The translations under genes and the position numbers were made by a program. A stretch of 64,000 nucleotides of DNA from Desulfovibrio sp. Its GTDB lineage: Bacteria; Desulfobacterota; Desulfovibrionia; Desulfovibrionales; Desulfovibrionaceae. The stretch is from the NCBI RefSeq assembly GCF_034006445.1, contig NZ_JAVESS010000009.1:32431-96430 (forward strand), given 5' to 3'. Below, in pieces: positions 1 through 8,919 of the stretch; the stretch's first letter is position 1, and each line of letters begins with the position of its first letter. The notes beneath the pieces are model-generated. The model searched no databases. It worked only from the letters and a program-made list of their open reading frames with translations, and had not been told where the DNA came from.

Positions 1-926
<926 letters not shown>

Positions 927-962
927 TTAAATGTGTTTTTCATAAAAATGTTCGTATTGGTG

Positions 963-978
963 TGTACTGATGGGTACA
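963..978 (-). promoter_or_regulatory. NifA-type upstream activator site (TGT-N10-ACA)
   Basis: A TGT-N10-ACA motif sits inside a larger perfect palindrome, TGTGTAC-N6-GTACACA at 961-980. It lies about 70 bp upstream of the -24 element of nifH, the usual location for a NifA enhancer. A CRP/FNR-type regulator could also bind such a palindrome. Binding by NifA is inferred. Confidence 0.55.
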
Positions 979-1161
979 CATCACGTAAATTCGTACATTG
1001 TGGTACATTTTTCATAAAAAATAATATATTATGGTATGTTATGGGTTCACTCTTTTTTATGAAAACGGTATCTCCACGCCAGGGTGATTCTATAACATGC
1101 TAAAATATAAATATATTTTTTAACGGAGGTTCAGCATGGGCCAAACGTGGACAGGGCTGTT

Positions 1162-1177
1162 TGTGCGCCTGGGTACA
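1162..1177. promoter_or_regulatory. Second TGT-N10-ACA site in the nifH-anfO intergenic region
   Basis: TGT (1162-1164) and ACA (1175-1177) are separated by exactly 10 bases. The site lies between two divergent nitrogen-fixation genes and could serve either. The rest of 807-1411 is AT-rich around 900-1130 and shows no convincing gene. Confidence 0.35.
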
Positions 1178-1411
1178 CATTTTCTGTGTGCGGCCCACAG
1201 GCGGGGCAGGCGGGGGCAGGCGGGAGGTGAAAAAAACTGTTTTATGGCACGAGAGTCAGGCCAGGGGCGGTTTTTGGCAAAGCTTGTCTGAAAGCGCACG
1301 GTTTTTGCAAATCAGTCTGCCAGACATTGTCGTATGGCCGGGGCACTAGCGCCAAGGTGCAGAAGTGCCCGGCCGCAGGCATACATAGACAGGCAAAAAG
1401 CGGGAGGCTTT

Positions 1412-2113
1412 ATGACCACGTTGCTCGATGGAGGCAGAATTGCAGTCTTTATGGATGGGGCCGGAGAGCTTGCGGCTCCTCCCACTGCCAGTGTTGTGTC
1501 AGTGTACGCCAGGGGTGAAGACGGATGGCAGCCGGAGAGCGAAATAGGTTTCGCCCTGACTGGTCAGGAGAGCATCGGCGGCCTGCGCGAAAAGCTGGAT
1601 CATCTGGTGCAGACTCTGGGCGCTTGCCGCATACTGGTGGGCACGGACGACAATGGAGCCCTGTACGGCATGCTGGATGCCCTTGGCTTCAACATCTGCG
1701 TCATGGACAGGTTTGACGCTCTTGCCCTGGAGGCCGTGCGCGGCAGCGTGCTACATGCCCTGCGCAACCCCGTCGCACCGTCGTCGCGTCCTGCTGCCAG
1801 CACGCCGCGCGAGATAGCGCCAGGACGGTTTTTTCTCGATATGGTGGAGGCCAAGGAGGTTGACCCCCTGTTCACCTCGCGGGAAGCCATTCTGGTCTTC
1901 TTTGAGAAAAAACCCTTTATCCAGTTGCAGGTTCGCTGTGATCATCCGCCGCGCTGGCTGGACAGCTTTGCACTGCTGACCGGGCTTGAAACCAGCAGGG
2001 AGACACTGGAGTCCGGCCTTACCCTGCTTACCATAAACCATCCGACAGGGCGCGATCACGCCACGCTCACAGGGCAGAAATGGTTTGACGCGGGGGGCTG
2101 TTCTTGTGGATAA
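1412..2113 (+). CDS. AnfO-like nitrogenase accessory protein
   Basis: A 233-residue soluble protein resembling the AnfO family, first described beside the Fe-only nitrogenase genes. Its biochemical role is not settled. Seen: an N-terminal beta-rich start (GGRIAVFMDG), an internal DDNGALYGMLDALG stretch near residues 90-105, a C-terminal WFDAGGCSCG with paired cysteines, and no membrane segment. The ATG at 1412 has a good GGGAGG site at 1402-1407; the longer frame from 1334 lacks one. It is divergent from nifH and shares its intergenic region, which supports a nitrogen-fixation role. The family assignment rests on recall of the family pattern, so it is moderate. Confidence 0.65.
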   Translation: MTTLLDGGRIAVFMDGAGELAAPPTASVVSVYARGEDGWQPESEIGFALTGQESIGGLREKLDHLVQTLGACRILVGTDDNGALYGMLDALGFNICVMDRFDALALEAVRGSVLHALRNPVAPSSRPAASTPREIAPGRFFLDMVEAKEVDPLFTSREAILVFFEKKPFIQLQVRCDHPPRWLDSFALLTGLETSRETLESGLTLLTINHPTGRDHATLTGQKWFDAGGCSCG

Positions 2114-2145
2114 CGGGGCTGTAACGTACTGCCTGTGAGGGAAAT

Positions 2146-2844
2146 ATGAAACGTTGTGTTGCCGTACAGCATGTGGCTTTTGAGCATTTGGGCGTTTTTG
2201 AGCAGCCTTTGAAAGAGGCCGGCTATGACGTGACCTACGTGCAGGCCGGGGTGAGCCCCATGACCAGCGATTTGTGGAAGGATGCGGATCTGGCCGTGGT
2301 TCTGGGCGGCCCCATTGGCGTTGGCGAAGAAGACATCTATCCCTTCCTGCTTGACGAGCGGGCCATGGTGGCGGAGCGGCTGGCCTCGGGCAAGCCCTTG
2401 CTGGGCATTTGCCTTGGCGCGCAGATCATGGCCGCCGCCCTTGGCGCAAAGGTCTATGCCGGGCCGAAAAAAGAAATAGGCTGGGGCACGGTGGACGTGA
2501 CCGCAGCGGGGCTGCGCGGCCCTCTGGCGGAGCTTGCCAGTGCCCCTGTGCTCCACTGGCACGGTGATACGTTCGATGTCCCGGCAGGATACGAACTGCT
2601 GGCCGCAACACCTTTGACGCCGCATCAGGCATTTTCCTGCGGTCGCGGCCAGCTTGCCCTGCAATTTCATGCAGAAATGGATGCAAGGCTTATGGATACC
2701 TGGCTTATCGGCCATTGCTGCGAACTGGCCCAGACCGGCAACGACCCCCGCACCATACGGGCGGACGCGCTGCGGCTGGGACAGGCCGCCCGCACGGCGG
2801 GGCTGAACTTCATACGGCGCTGGCTGGCTGAAGAAGTTGCCTGA
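2146..2844 (+). CDS. Class I glutamine amidotransferase-like protein
   Basis: A stand-alone class I glutamine amidotransferase of 232 residues, like the GATase domain of GMP synthase and the YfeJ-type proteins. Seen: the nucleophile elbow GICLGAQ with Cys89, and His175 and Glu177 in LQFHAEMD, completing the triad. No synthetase domain follows, so the ammonia acceptor or alternative substrate is unknown. Some relatives act on gamma-glutamyl compounds. It starts 32 bp after the anfO-like gene with a GAGGGAAAT ribosome site, so the two may be co-transcribed. Confidence 0.8.
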   Translation: MKRCVAVQHVAFEHLGVFEQPLKEAGYDVTYVQAGVSPMTSDLWKDADLAVVLGGPIGVGEEDIYPFLLDERAMVAERLASGKPLLGICLGAQIMAAALGAKVYAGPKKEIGWGTVDVTAAGLRGPLAELASAPVLHWHGDTFDVPAGYELLAATPLTPHQAFSCGRGQLALQFHAEMDARLMDTWLIGHCCELAQTGNDPRTIRADALRLGQAARTAGLNFIRRWLAEEVA

Positions 2845-3012
2845 GGGCGCGACCCCTGGAGATAGGTTTTTTGCGTTGTCGTGGCGCTGGCGGCAGCGGA
2901 AGCAGGCGTTTGTCACAGGGAATACGTGTCCTGTTTGTGCGTGTTCCCGGCCTCGTTCACAGCGCTCGCAGCTTGGTAAATGAAGTTGTCGCCTTGCGCA
3001 TGGGCACGAAAT

Positions 3013-3050
3013 AAAACCAGCACCATTCCCGAAGGAGTGGTGCTGGTTTT
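3013..3050. terminator. Bidirectional intrinsic terminator
   Basis: A hairpin with arms AAAACCAGCACC and GGTGCTGGTTTT has A and T runs on opposite sides. It lies between the convergent ends of the amidotransferase gene and the MFS gene. The remaining intergenic sequence 2845-3129 shows no supported gene. Confidence 0.8.
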
Positions 3051-3129
3051 TCCGGTCTGGTCTGCATCATGGGAGCAGTAGCAGGCAGCCGGATTTCAGC
3101 GGATGGATTTGCCAAAATACTTGCGCTGT

Positions 3130-3193
3130 TAAGAGCCGAAGCGAACTCGCCGTAAACTTTGAGGATGCATATTCTCAAAGGTAAAATGCTCTA
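3130..3193. repeat. Short TA-flanked element (64 bp) with TAGAGC-type ends
   Basis: The element begins TAAGAGC (3130) and ends TGCTCTA (3187-3193), so it is bounded by TA on both sides. It contains a CTTTGAG...CTCAAAG hairpin. The TA at 3192-3193 plus the terminal G of the element form the TAG stop of the MFS gene. Its internal sequence resembles the stretch after queF at 19170. Confidence 0.6.
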
Positions 3194-4429
3194 ATGATCA
3201 GCCGCCTTCCTGATGCGCGTTGAGAGCAGCGCGGCTATGACGAGGCAGCCCACAAAGAGGTTGAAGACGATGGTATAGTTGTTGTCAGTTATGGAAAGTA
3301 TGTAGCCCACCAGCAGGGGCGACAGGAAGCCCGCGATCTGCCCGGCCGTATTGACTACGCCAGCTGCGGAACCAACCATTTCCTTGGGCATGACGGCCAC
3401 AGGCAGGGTGAAGATGGCTGAAAGGCCTATGGTGATGAAAAAGAAGCCCACCATTTGCGCGGCAATGGCAAGATTGCCCGAAGGCGCGATGGCCGTGAGG
3501 TAAACGAAAACAGCCCCGATGACGGCCCCGATCACAACGGGCATTTGCCTGGCATTACGGAAGAACTTGTCCGAAATGTGGCCGCTGAGGTAAAAGCCGA
3601 TGGTTCCCATAAAGAAGGGCAGCGAAGCCCCCACACCCATTTGCGAAAGGCTGAATCCGCGCGATTTGAGCAGATATGTGGGCAGCCAGCTTGCAATGCC
3701 CCAGAAGGCGATGTTGTAGAAGAACAGTGTGAAGAAGCACCACCACACGATGGGCATCCTGACCACATCGCCGATGCCGCGCTTGTGCGTGACGGCGGGT
3801 GTGGCGGCTTCGTCCTCGGCGTAATCAGCCAGTTCTTCCTTGCTCATGTGCTTGCTTTGCTGCGGCGTGTTGGACACAAAAACCCACACCAGCAAGGCAA
3901 TGATAATGCCGGGAACAAGCAGGCTCAAAAACACGCTGCGCCAGCCCCAGGCCGCAACCACGCCAGCCACGAACAGCGGGGCCAGGGCGGGTCCAAGCGA
4001 GTTGGTGGTGAGCATGAAGCCATTGGCCCGACCGACTTCTTTTTTGGGAAACCACGCCGCGATGGTTTTAAACGCCGCAGGCGGAAAAACGCCTTCGCCA
4101 AGGCCAAAGGCCACGCGGATGAGAATCAGCGGGTTCAGGCTTTTGGCAACGGCCGTCAGCGCCGTGAAGACGGACCACCAGGCAATGCCAAAGGCCATGA
4201 CCGGGCGCGAGCCGAAGCGGTCGGCCAGAATGCCGCCGGGAATTTGCAGGATGGCGTAACTGAAGAAAAAGGCGCTCATGACGCCGCCCATTTCAAGGGT
4301 GGTCAGGCCGAATTCATCCGCGATGAAGGGGATGGCCGTGGCCATGACCATACGGTCCATGTAGCAGAGCAAATAGGTCATGAACATGATGACCAGTACG
4401 GTATACCGGTATTTCCATCTCTTGGGCAT
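3191..4429 (-). CDS. MFS transporter, anion:cation symporter type
   Basis: A 412-residue permease with about 12 hydrophobic segments, resembling the ACS branch of the major facilitator superfamily (hexuronate, glucarate and related organic anions). Seen: a YMDRMVM segment in the first helix, LADRFGSRPVM between helices 2 and 3, and a polar central loop rich in Glu and Asp near residues 200-220. The ATG at 4429 is preceded by GAGGAG; a longer in-frame extension to 4468 has no ribosome site. It lies downstream of the deacylase and D-serine dehydratase genes on the same strand, so an N-acyl-D-amino acid or D-amino acid substrate is a reasonable guess. Its stop codon overlaps the end of a small repeat. 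Confidence 0.85.
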   Translation of the reverse strand: MPKRWKYRYTVLVIMFMTYLLCYMDRMVMATAIPFIADEFGLTTLEMGGVMSAFFFSYAILQIPGGILADRFGSRPVMAFGIAWWSVFTALTAVAKSLNPLILIRVAFGLGEGVFPPAAFKTIAAWFPKKEVGRANGFMLTTNSLGPALAPLFVAGVVAAWGWRSVFLSLLVPGIIIALLVWVFVSNTPQQSKHMSKEELADYAEDEAATPAVTHKRGIGDVVRMPIVWWCFFTLFFYNIAFWGIASWLPTYLLKSRGFSLSQMGVGASLPFFMGTIGFYLSGHISDKFFRNARQMPVVIGAVIGAVFVYLTAIAPSGNLAIAAQMVGFFFITIGLSAIFTLPVAVMPKEMVGSAAGVVNTAGQIAGFLSPLLVGYILSITDNNYTIVFNLFVGCLVIAALLSTRIRKAADH

Positions 4430-4571
4430 GGAGCACTCCTCATAGGTATCTGTTGACGTTGCCTTCACATCCTCTATCCAGTCCCCGCGCCTTCCGGCTC
4501 TTCCGCCCCCGGAAAAGCCGGAAAGCTATTTGCGGGCAGGGCGGCGAAGCGTTCTCCGCCGCCTCCCCCCG

Positions 4572-6158
4572 TCAGCGCGCCCGGTAAACCCTGCCGGACG
4601 CCGCGCCGGTATATATATTGTCCGTCATGGCTATGCGGCCGTTGACGATGACGTGCCGTATGCCCTGGTTGGGGGCGTAGCTGTCCTTGATGAAGTCGGC
4701 CGTGTCCGTGACCGTCGCCGCGTCAAAGAGCACGATGTCCGCGTCATAGCCTTCCAGCAGCAGGCCTTTGCGGGCCAGACGCATGCGCCGGGCGGGCAGG
4801 GAGGTCATCTTGCGCACGGCTTCGTCCAGGCGCAGCACGCCCTTTTCGCGCACGTAATGTCCCAGCACTCTGGGCATGGTGCCCATGATGCGCGGGTGCG
4901 TCTTTTTGCCGCCGGGCACGTAGATGCCGTCAGAGCCGAACATGCCGTTGATATTGCGCATGACCGTGGCGATATCCTCATCAGATATGCTGAAGTACAC
5001 GGCCACCACATCCAGATTATTGTCCGCCAGCAACTGGAAGGCGGCGTCCATAGGTTCAAGGCCACGCGCGGCGGCGTATTCCGACACGCGGATGCCCACG
5101 GCCTCGGGGGTCGCGTCGGCCTTGATGACAAGAGTTCTGTCCATGCCCACGTTGCGGGCGTAGTTGTCCCAGATTTCCGTGGGATTCATGATGGTGTGGC
5201 GCACCTGATCGCGAAATTCAGGCGTGCGCAGATTGTTGACAAGCTCGGACTGGTCGCTCAGCAGATAGCTTGGCGGCAGAATGGTGTTGAGGCCGGTGCA
5301 GTTGGCGTTGTAGGGGTACTGGTCAAAGCCCACGGCCACGCCTTGCGCATTGGCTTCTTCAATAAGACCAAGGGTGGTATTGACCTTGCCCCAGTTGGAA
5401 AGACCCAGCGCCTTGTGGTGCGAAATGTTGACAAAACAGCCCGAAAGCCGCGCCAGGTCAATGGCTTCTTTCACCGATTCCACAACCCCGTCCGCTTCGT
5501 CGCGGATGTGGATGGTCATGATGCGGTCGTAGTCGCGCAAAACGCGGCACAGTGTCACAAGCTCGTCCTGCGAGGCGATGTTTCCCGGAGGGTAGAGCAT
5601 GCCCACAGACATGCCCACGGCCCCGCTTTGCAATGCCTCGCACAGCATGCCGCACATGGAGTCCAGCTCTTTTGCCGTGGCGGGGCGGTTTTCCATGCCC
5701 GTAACGGCAATGCGCAAGGCCCCGTGTCCTACCTGATAGGCCAGGTTGATGGCGTGGGGCCGGGCTTCCATGGCGCGCAGAAAATCATCAAAGGTCAAAA
5801 AATCTTTGAGATTTTTTGGCGGGGTGAGCAGCGCCATGGCGGCGGCCAGTTCAGTTGCATAGTTGGGCGAAACCGGGGCCAGGCTCAGACCGCAGTTGCC
5901 GGAAACGTCGGTAGTTACACCCTGCGACAGTTTGGCGTGGGTTTCTTCATCGGTAAGGGCATAGCCTTCGTCATGTCCGTGAGGATCAATGAAGCCCGGC
6001 GTGCAGAACAGCCCGGCGGCGTCAATGGTTTGTGCCGCCTCGCCCTCCACACGGCCCATGGCCACGATGCGCCCGTCCTGTACGGCCACATCGCCCGGTT
6101 GCCAGGGGTTGCCCGTTCCATCAAGAATGCGGGCGTTTTTTATCAGGATATCCAGCAT
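4572..6158 (-). CDS. N-acyl-D-amino-acid deacylase (amidohydrolase family)
   Basis: A 528-residue enzyme of the urease-like amidohydrolase superfamily, D-aminoacylase branch, which hydrolyses N-acyl-D-amino acids to the free D-amino acid and a carboxylate. Seen: PGFIDPHGHDE near residues 54-64, giving the HxH metal pair His60 and His62; the GVTTDVSGNCGLSLAP block typical of the family; a central MTIHIRDE; and a C-terminal beta segment (EGYDADIVLFD). The ATG at 6158 follows a perfect GGAGGT at 6163-6168; a GTG at 6170 is less likely. It lies between the transporter and dsdA, consistent with import, deacylation and then deamination. Confidence 0.87.
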   Translation of the reverse strand: MLDILIKNARILDGTGNPWQPGDVAVQDGRIVAMGRVEGEAAQTIDAAGLFCTPGFIDPHGHDEGYALTDEETHAKLSQGVTTDVSGNCGLSLAPVSPNYATELAAAMALLTPPKNLKDFLTFDDFLRAMEARPHAINLAYQVGHGALRIAVTGMENRPATAKELDSMCGMLCEALQSGAVGMSVGMLYPPGNIASQDELVTLCRVLRDYDRIMTIHIRDEADGVVESVKEAIDLARLSGCFVNISHHKALGLSNWGKVNTTLGLIEEANAQGVAVGFDQYPYNANCTGLNTILPPSYLLSDQSELVNNLRTPEFRDQVRHTIMNPTEIWDNYARNVGMDRTLVIKADATPEAVGIRVSEYAAARGLEPMDAAFQLLADNNLDVVAVYFSISDEDIATVMRNINGMFGSDGIYVPGGKKTHPRIMGTMPRVLGHYVREKGVLRLDEAVRKMTSLPARRMRLARKGLLLEGYDADIVLFDAATVTDTADFIKDSYAPNQGIRHVIVNGRIAMTDNIYTGAASGRVYRAR

Positions 6159-6172
6159 ACGCACCTCCACGT

Positions 6173-6299
6173 TAGAGCAATTAACACTTGAAATACTCGC
6201 TTACGGCAGGCAAAAGCCTGCCTGCTCGCATTTCGTGACAAGGATTTTCAAGGAAATCCTTGCAGAGCAGTTGACTCATTTCATTGGTACTCTGCTCCA
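6173..6299. repeat. TA-flanked repeat, type A copy 1 (127 bp)
   Basis: The left end reads TAGAGCA and the right end TGCTC followed by CA, a decayed TA. It contains the hairpins GGCAGGC-AAAA-GCCTGCC and AAGGATTT...AAATCCTT. It closely matches 17565-17691 and has the same length. It separates the deacylase from dsdA. Confidence 0.8.
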
Positions 6300-6322
6300 G
6301 TGTCAGAAAAGCATGGTGAGAT

Positions 6323-7663
6323 TCAGTACGGCGTCGCCTCGGCAGCGCATTTTTCTCCCATGGCCAGATATGTTTGCCGTTCCTGAGCGGGCACAAGGCT
6401 GCCGCCCGTGCACCAGACAAGATGTGTGCCTTGCGCCGCATGGGGATGCGGGCCAAAGCCGCCGTGCGCCACGTGGCGCACACCGGGAAAACCGGCCAGG
6501 GCCGAAGGCTCGAGAAAGATTCCCTCGGTCTGGAACAGATGGTGCAAAAGCAGATACAGGGTTTCGTCACGCATGGTGTACAGCCCGCTCACAAGGGAGC
6601 GCATGGCGCGGCACACCAGGGCAGAAGGGCGCGAAACCGCAAGGCCGTCGGCAGCGGTTTTTCCCGGCAGGCCCAGGTCCTGACCGGAAATGGCGTCGTC
6701 GCGCCCGGTAATGAGGCCCAGAATCACGGCAGGGGCTTGGGTCGGCTCCGCAAAATAGCAGGAAACCGCATCCCCGAAGGCCAGTTTGAGGCCAAAGGTC
6801 ACGCCGCCGGGGCCACCGCCCACGCCGCAGGGCAGATAGACGCACAGGGGATGCTCCGCATCGGGGCGGATGCCTGCGTCCTTGAGCTGCTGCTTGAGGC
6901 GAAGCCCGGCCACCGCATAACCAAGAAAGAGATCGCGCGAGCTTTCATCATCCACAAAGTGGCAGAAGGGATCGGTGGCCGCCAGGGCGCGCCCGGCCGC
7001 CACAGCCTTGCTGTAGTCTTCGGGATATTCCACCACGGTGACGCCGCGTTGGCGCAAAAGGTCCTTTTTCCACTGGCGGGCGTCGCCCGACATGTGCACG
7101 GTGGTTTTAAAGCCCAGAGCCGCGCCCATAAGGCCCACCGAAAGGCCAAGGTTGCCCGTGGAACCCACAGCCAGCGAATATTTGCCAAAGGCCTCCCTGG
7201 CCTCGGGGGTGGCAAGCTTGCTGTAACAGTCGCCGGGCTTGAGGATGCCGTTTTTGAGGGCAAGGCGTTCCGCCAGGGCCATCACTTCGTAAAACCCGCC
7301 GCGTGCCTTGATGGATCCGGATACCGGCAACTGGCTGTCCAGCTTGAGAAAAAGCCTGCCCTGCAAGGGGAGGCTCCACAGGTCTTCCAGCCGCGCCCGC
7401 ATGGCGGGCACTTCACGCACGGGAGATTCAATGATGCCGCCACGTTCGGCAGTTTCAGGAAAAACCTGGGCAATGTAGGGCGCAAAGCGCTCAAGCCTGG
7501 TCATGGCGTCCAGCGCGTCTTCAAGCCCGAAGGGATTATTGGTCGCGGCTTCGACAAAGGGACGCAGCCCGGGGTTTGTCCAGCACACCGGTTCGCCTGC
7601 AGCCATCAGGCGCAGCAGGGGGTGTTCTTGTATCAAATTTTCTAATGTGTTATATGAGCTCAT
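6323..7663 (-). CDS. dsdA: D-serine dehydratase (D-serine ammonia-lyase)
   Basis: A PLP enzyme of 446 residues, close to the usual length of about 440, that converts D-serine to pyruvate and ammonia in the cytoplasm. Seen: the PLP lysine Lys119 in SGSIKARGG and the phosphate-binding loop GSTGNLGLS at residues 167-175. A glycine-rich LPCGVGGGPGG follows further on. The ATG at 7663 has an upstream GGAG; the TTG at 7678 is the only longer choice. A DsdC-like LysR gene is divergent from it, the same arrangement as the E. coli dsd locus. Diaminopropionate ammonia-lyase is the main alternative but fits the motifs less well. Confidence 0.92.
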   Translation of the reverse strand: MSSYNTLENLIQEHPLLRLMAAGEPVCWTNPGLRPFVEAATNNPFGLEDALDAMTRLERFAPYIAQVFPETAERGGIIESPVREVPAMRARLEDLWSLPLQGRLFLKLDSQLPVSGSIKARGGFYEVMALAERLALKNGILKPGDCYSKLATPEAREAFGKYSLAVGSTGNLGLSVGLMGAALGFKTTVHMSGDARQWKKDLLRQRGVTVVEYPEDYSKAVAAGRALAATDPFCHFVDDESSRDLFLGYAVAGLRLKQQLKDAGIRPDAEHPLCVYLPCGVGGGPGGVTFGLKLAFGDAVSCYFAEPTQAPAVILGLITGRDDAISGQDLGLPGKTAADGLAVSRPSALVCRAMRSLVSGLYTMRDETLYLLLHHLFQTEGIFLEPSALAGFPGVRHVAHGGFGPHPHAAQGTHLVWCTGGSLVPAQERQTYLAMGEKCAAEATPY

Positions 7664-7687
7664 GGGGGGATGCTCCAAAAAGGTTTT

Positions 7688-7702
7688 GCATGTGATACAT
7701 GC
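7688..7702. promoter_or_regulatory. Palindromic operator candidate between dsdA and lysR
   Basis: A perfect inverted repeat, GCATGT-GAT-ACATGC, lies 25 bp upstream of the dsdA start in the divergent intergenic region. It is a possible LysR-type recognition site; this is inference. Confidence 0.4.
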
Positions 7703-7776
7703 TGGTATGATTCTACCTGTTTATGCACCTTGGTGTATTTCTGTGATGACGACAAACGAAAATCTTTCACGTACGC

Positions 7777-7791
7777 ATTAGGAAAACTAAT
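7777..7791. promoter_or_regulatory. Palindrome over the lysR translation start
   Basis: ATTAG-GAAAA-CTAAT is a perfect 5+5 palindrome ending 2 bp before the lysR start codon and covering its GGA ribosome site. This location suits an autorepression operator. Confidence 0.4.
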
Positions 7792-7793
7792 CC

Positions 7794-8708
7794 ATGGACA
7801 TGTCCGTACTGCTGGACGTCATGCCAGCCGTGCCCTTTTTTCTGTCGGCGGCGCGGCATCTGAGCTTTACCAGGGCCGCGGCGGATCTGTGCGTCACCCA
7901 GGGCGCTGTGAGCCACCGCATCCGCCAGCTTGAAGAAGCGCTTGGCTTTCCGCTCTTCCACCGTTTCCCGCGCAGGCTCGCGCTGACCGGCGAGGGCGAG
8001 CGCCTGTACGATATTTTGCAGAGGCCTGTGTGGGATCTTGAGAATGAAATCCGGCGGATACGCCATCTGGGCCTTACGGGCACGCTTATGGTGCACTGCC
8101 CTCCGTCTCTGGCCGGAACATGGCTTGTGCCGAGGCTTTACGACTTCAGGGCGCAGCACCCTGGTGTGGAAGTGCATTTACGCTGCCGTAATGATCTGGT
8201 GGACTTTGAGACGGATTCGGTGGATATCGCCATTTTTTATGGCGAGGTGCCTGATTCGCGTCTGCATGTCATTCCCTTGATGCAGGAATTTGTGCTGCCC
8301 GTGTGCTCGCCGGAATATGCCAGGGCCATGCAGTTGCCCGATAAAGGCAAGGACGGCCTCAAGGAGTGCCTGCTGCTGCACGACAACACCCCCTGGCCCA
8401 ACAGCCAGTATTATGACGAATGGCAGCGCTGGGCCGAGAAGTGCGGCGTTACGGGGCTGAACGTTCAGAGCGGCTACAGCTTTGACAGGTCGGAACTGGC
8501 GGCCATGGCTGCGGAAAACGGCCTGGGCGTCGCCCTTGGGCGCAAGCAGCTTGTCAGCGCGGCACTGGCGGCGGGCAGGCTGATAGCCCCGTTCGGGGAA
8601 GAACTGCTGGCCACGCAAAGCTATCAATTGGCCTTGCGCCATGAAGACGTACACCGTCCGCGCATTGTCGGTTTTGTAAACTGGCTGCAAAGCATGACCG
8701 GCGCGTAG
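7794..8708 (+). CDS. LysR-family regulator, DsdC/GcvA-like
   Basis: A 304-residue LysR-type regulator. The N-terminal winged helix-turn-helix spans about residues 13-65 (RAAADLCVTQGAVSHRIRQL core), and the effector-binding domain (residues about 90-295) has the usual LMVHCPPSLAGTWLVPRL opening. It is divergent from dsdA, and the DsdC family activates dsdA in response to D-serine, so a regulatory link to the D-amino-acid genes is likely. A second in-frame ATG at 7800 is an alternative start; neither has a strong ribosome site. The name dsdC would be inference. Confidence 0.85.
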   Translation: MDMSVLLDVMPAVPFFLSAARHLSFTRAAADLCVTQGAVSHRIRQLEEALGFPLFHRFPRRLALTGEGERLYDILQRPVWDLENEIRRIRHLGLTGTLMVHCPPSLAGTWLVPRLYDFRAQHPGVEVHLRCRNDLVDFETDSVDIAIFYGEVPDSRLHVIPLMQEFVLPVCSPEYARAMQLPDKGKDGLKECLLLHDNTPWPNSQYYDEWQRWAEKCGVTGLNVQSGYSFDRSELAAMAAENGLGVALGRKQLVSAALAAGRLIAPFGEELLATQSYQLALRHEDVHRPRIVGFVNWLQSMTGA

Positions 8709-8777
8709 TGCCACGTTCATTCGCTGGCGCCATTTTCGCTGCCGCATGGTCGGGCCGTGGTTGCCTGAAACTTGAGC

Positions 8778-8847
8778 TGTACACAGATTCATGTACACAG
8801 TTCCATGCGCACAGATTCCCGCGCACAGATTCCCGCGCACAGATTCC
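8778..8847. repeat. Five tandem 14-bp repeats
   Basis: The unit is approximately CGCGCACAGATTCC. The first two units are diverged (TGTACACAGATTCA and TGTACACAGTTCCA) and the last three are almost identical. They lie between the lysR gene and the strong terminator at 8854. Confidence 0.85.
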
Positions 8848-8853
8848 CGCGCA

Positions 8854-8901
8854 CAAGAACCAGACGGGCCACTGCTTTCGCAGTGGCCCGTCTGGTTCTT
8901 G
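8854..8901. terminator. Perfect 22-bp stem-loop between convergent genes
   Basis: The arms are 8854-8875 and 8880-8901 with a TTTC loop and no mismatch. It lies between the convergent lysR and ATPase genes and probably terminates both. No long U tract follows. Confidence 0.7.
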
Positions 8902-8919
8902 TGGAGCCCTTGCGAACTG

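Noticed and set aside
1294..1309. Sigma-54 promoter for the anfO-like gene
   Set aside because: The -12 half is good but the invariant GG at -24 is CG, so it was not listed as a feature.
2957..3178. Small minus-strand frame downstream of the amidotransferase gene
   Set aside because: It is made of the terminator and the 3130 repeat element, with no ribosome site.
3455..4456. Plus-strand frame opposite the MFS gene
   Set aside because: Arg/His/Gly-rich antisense shadow of a clear membrane transporter.
4530..6191. Plus-strand frame of 553 codons
   Set aside because: Antisense to the N-acyl-D-amino-acid deacylase gene; no family features.
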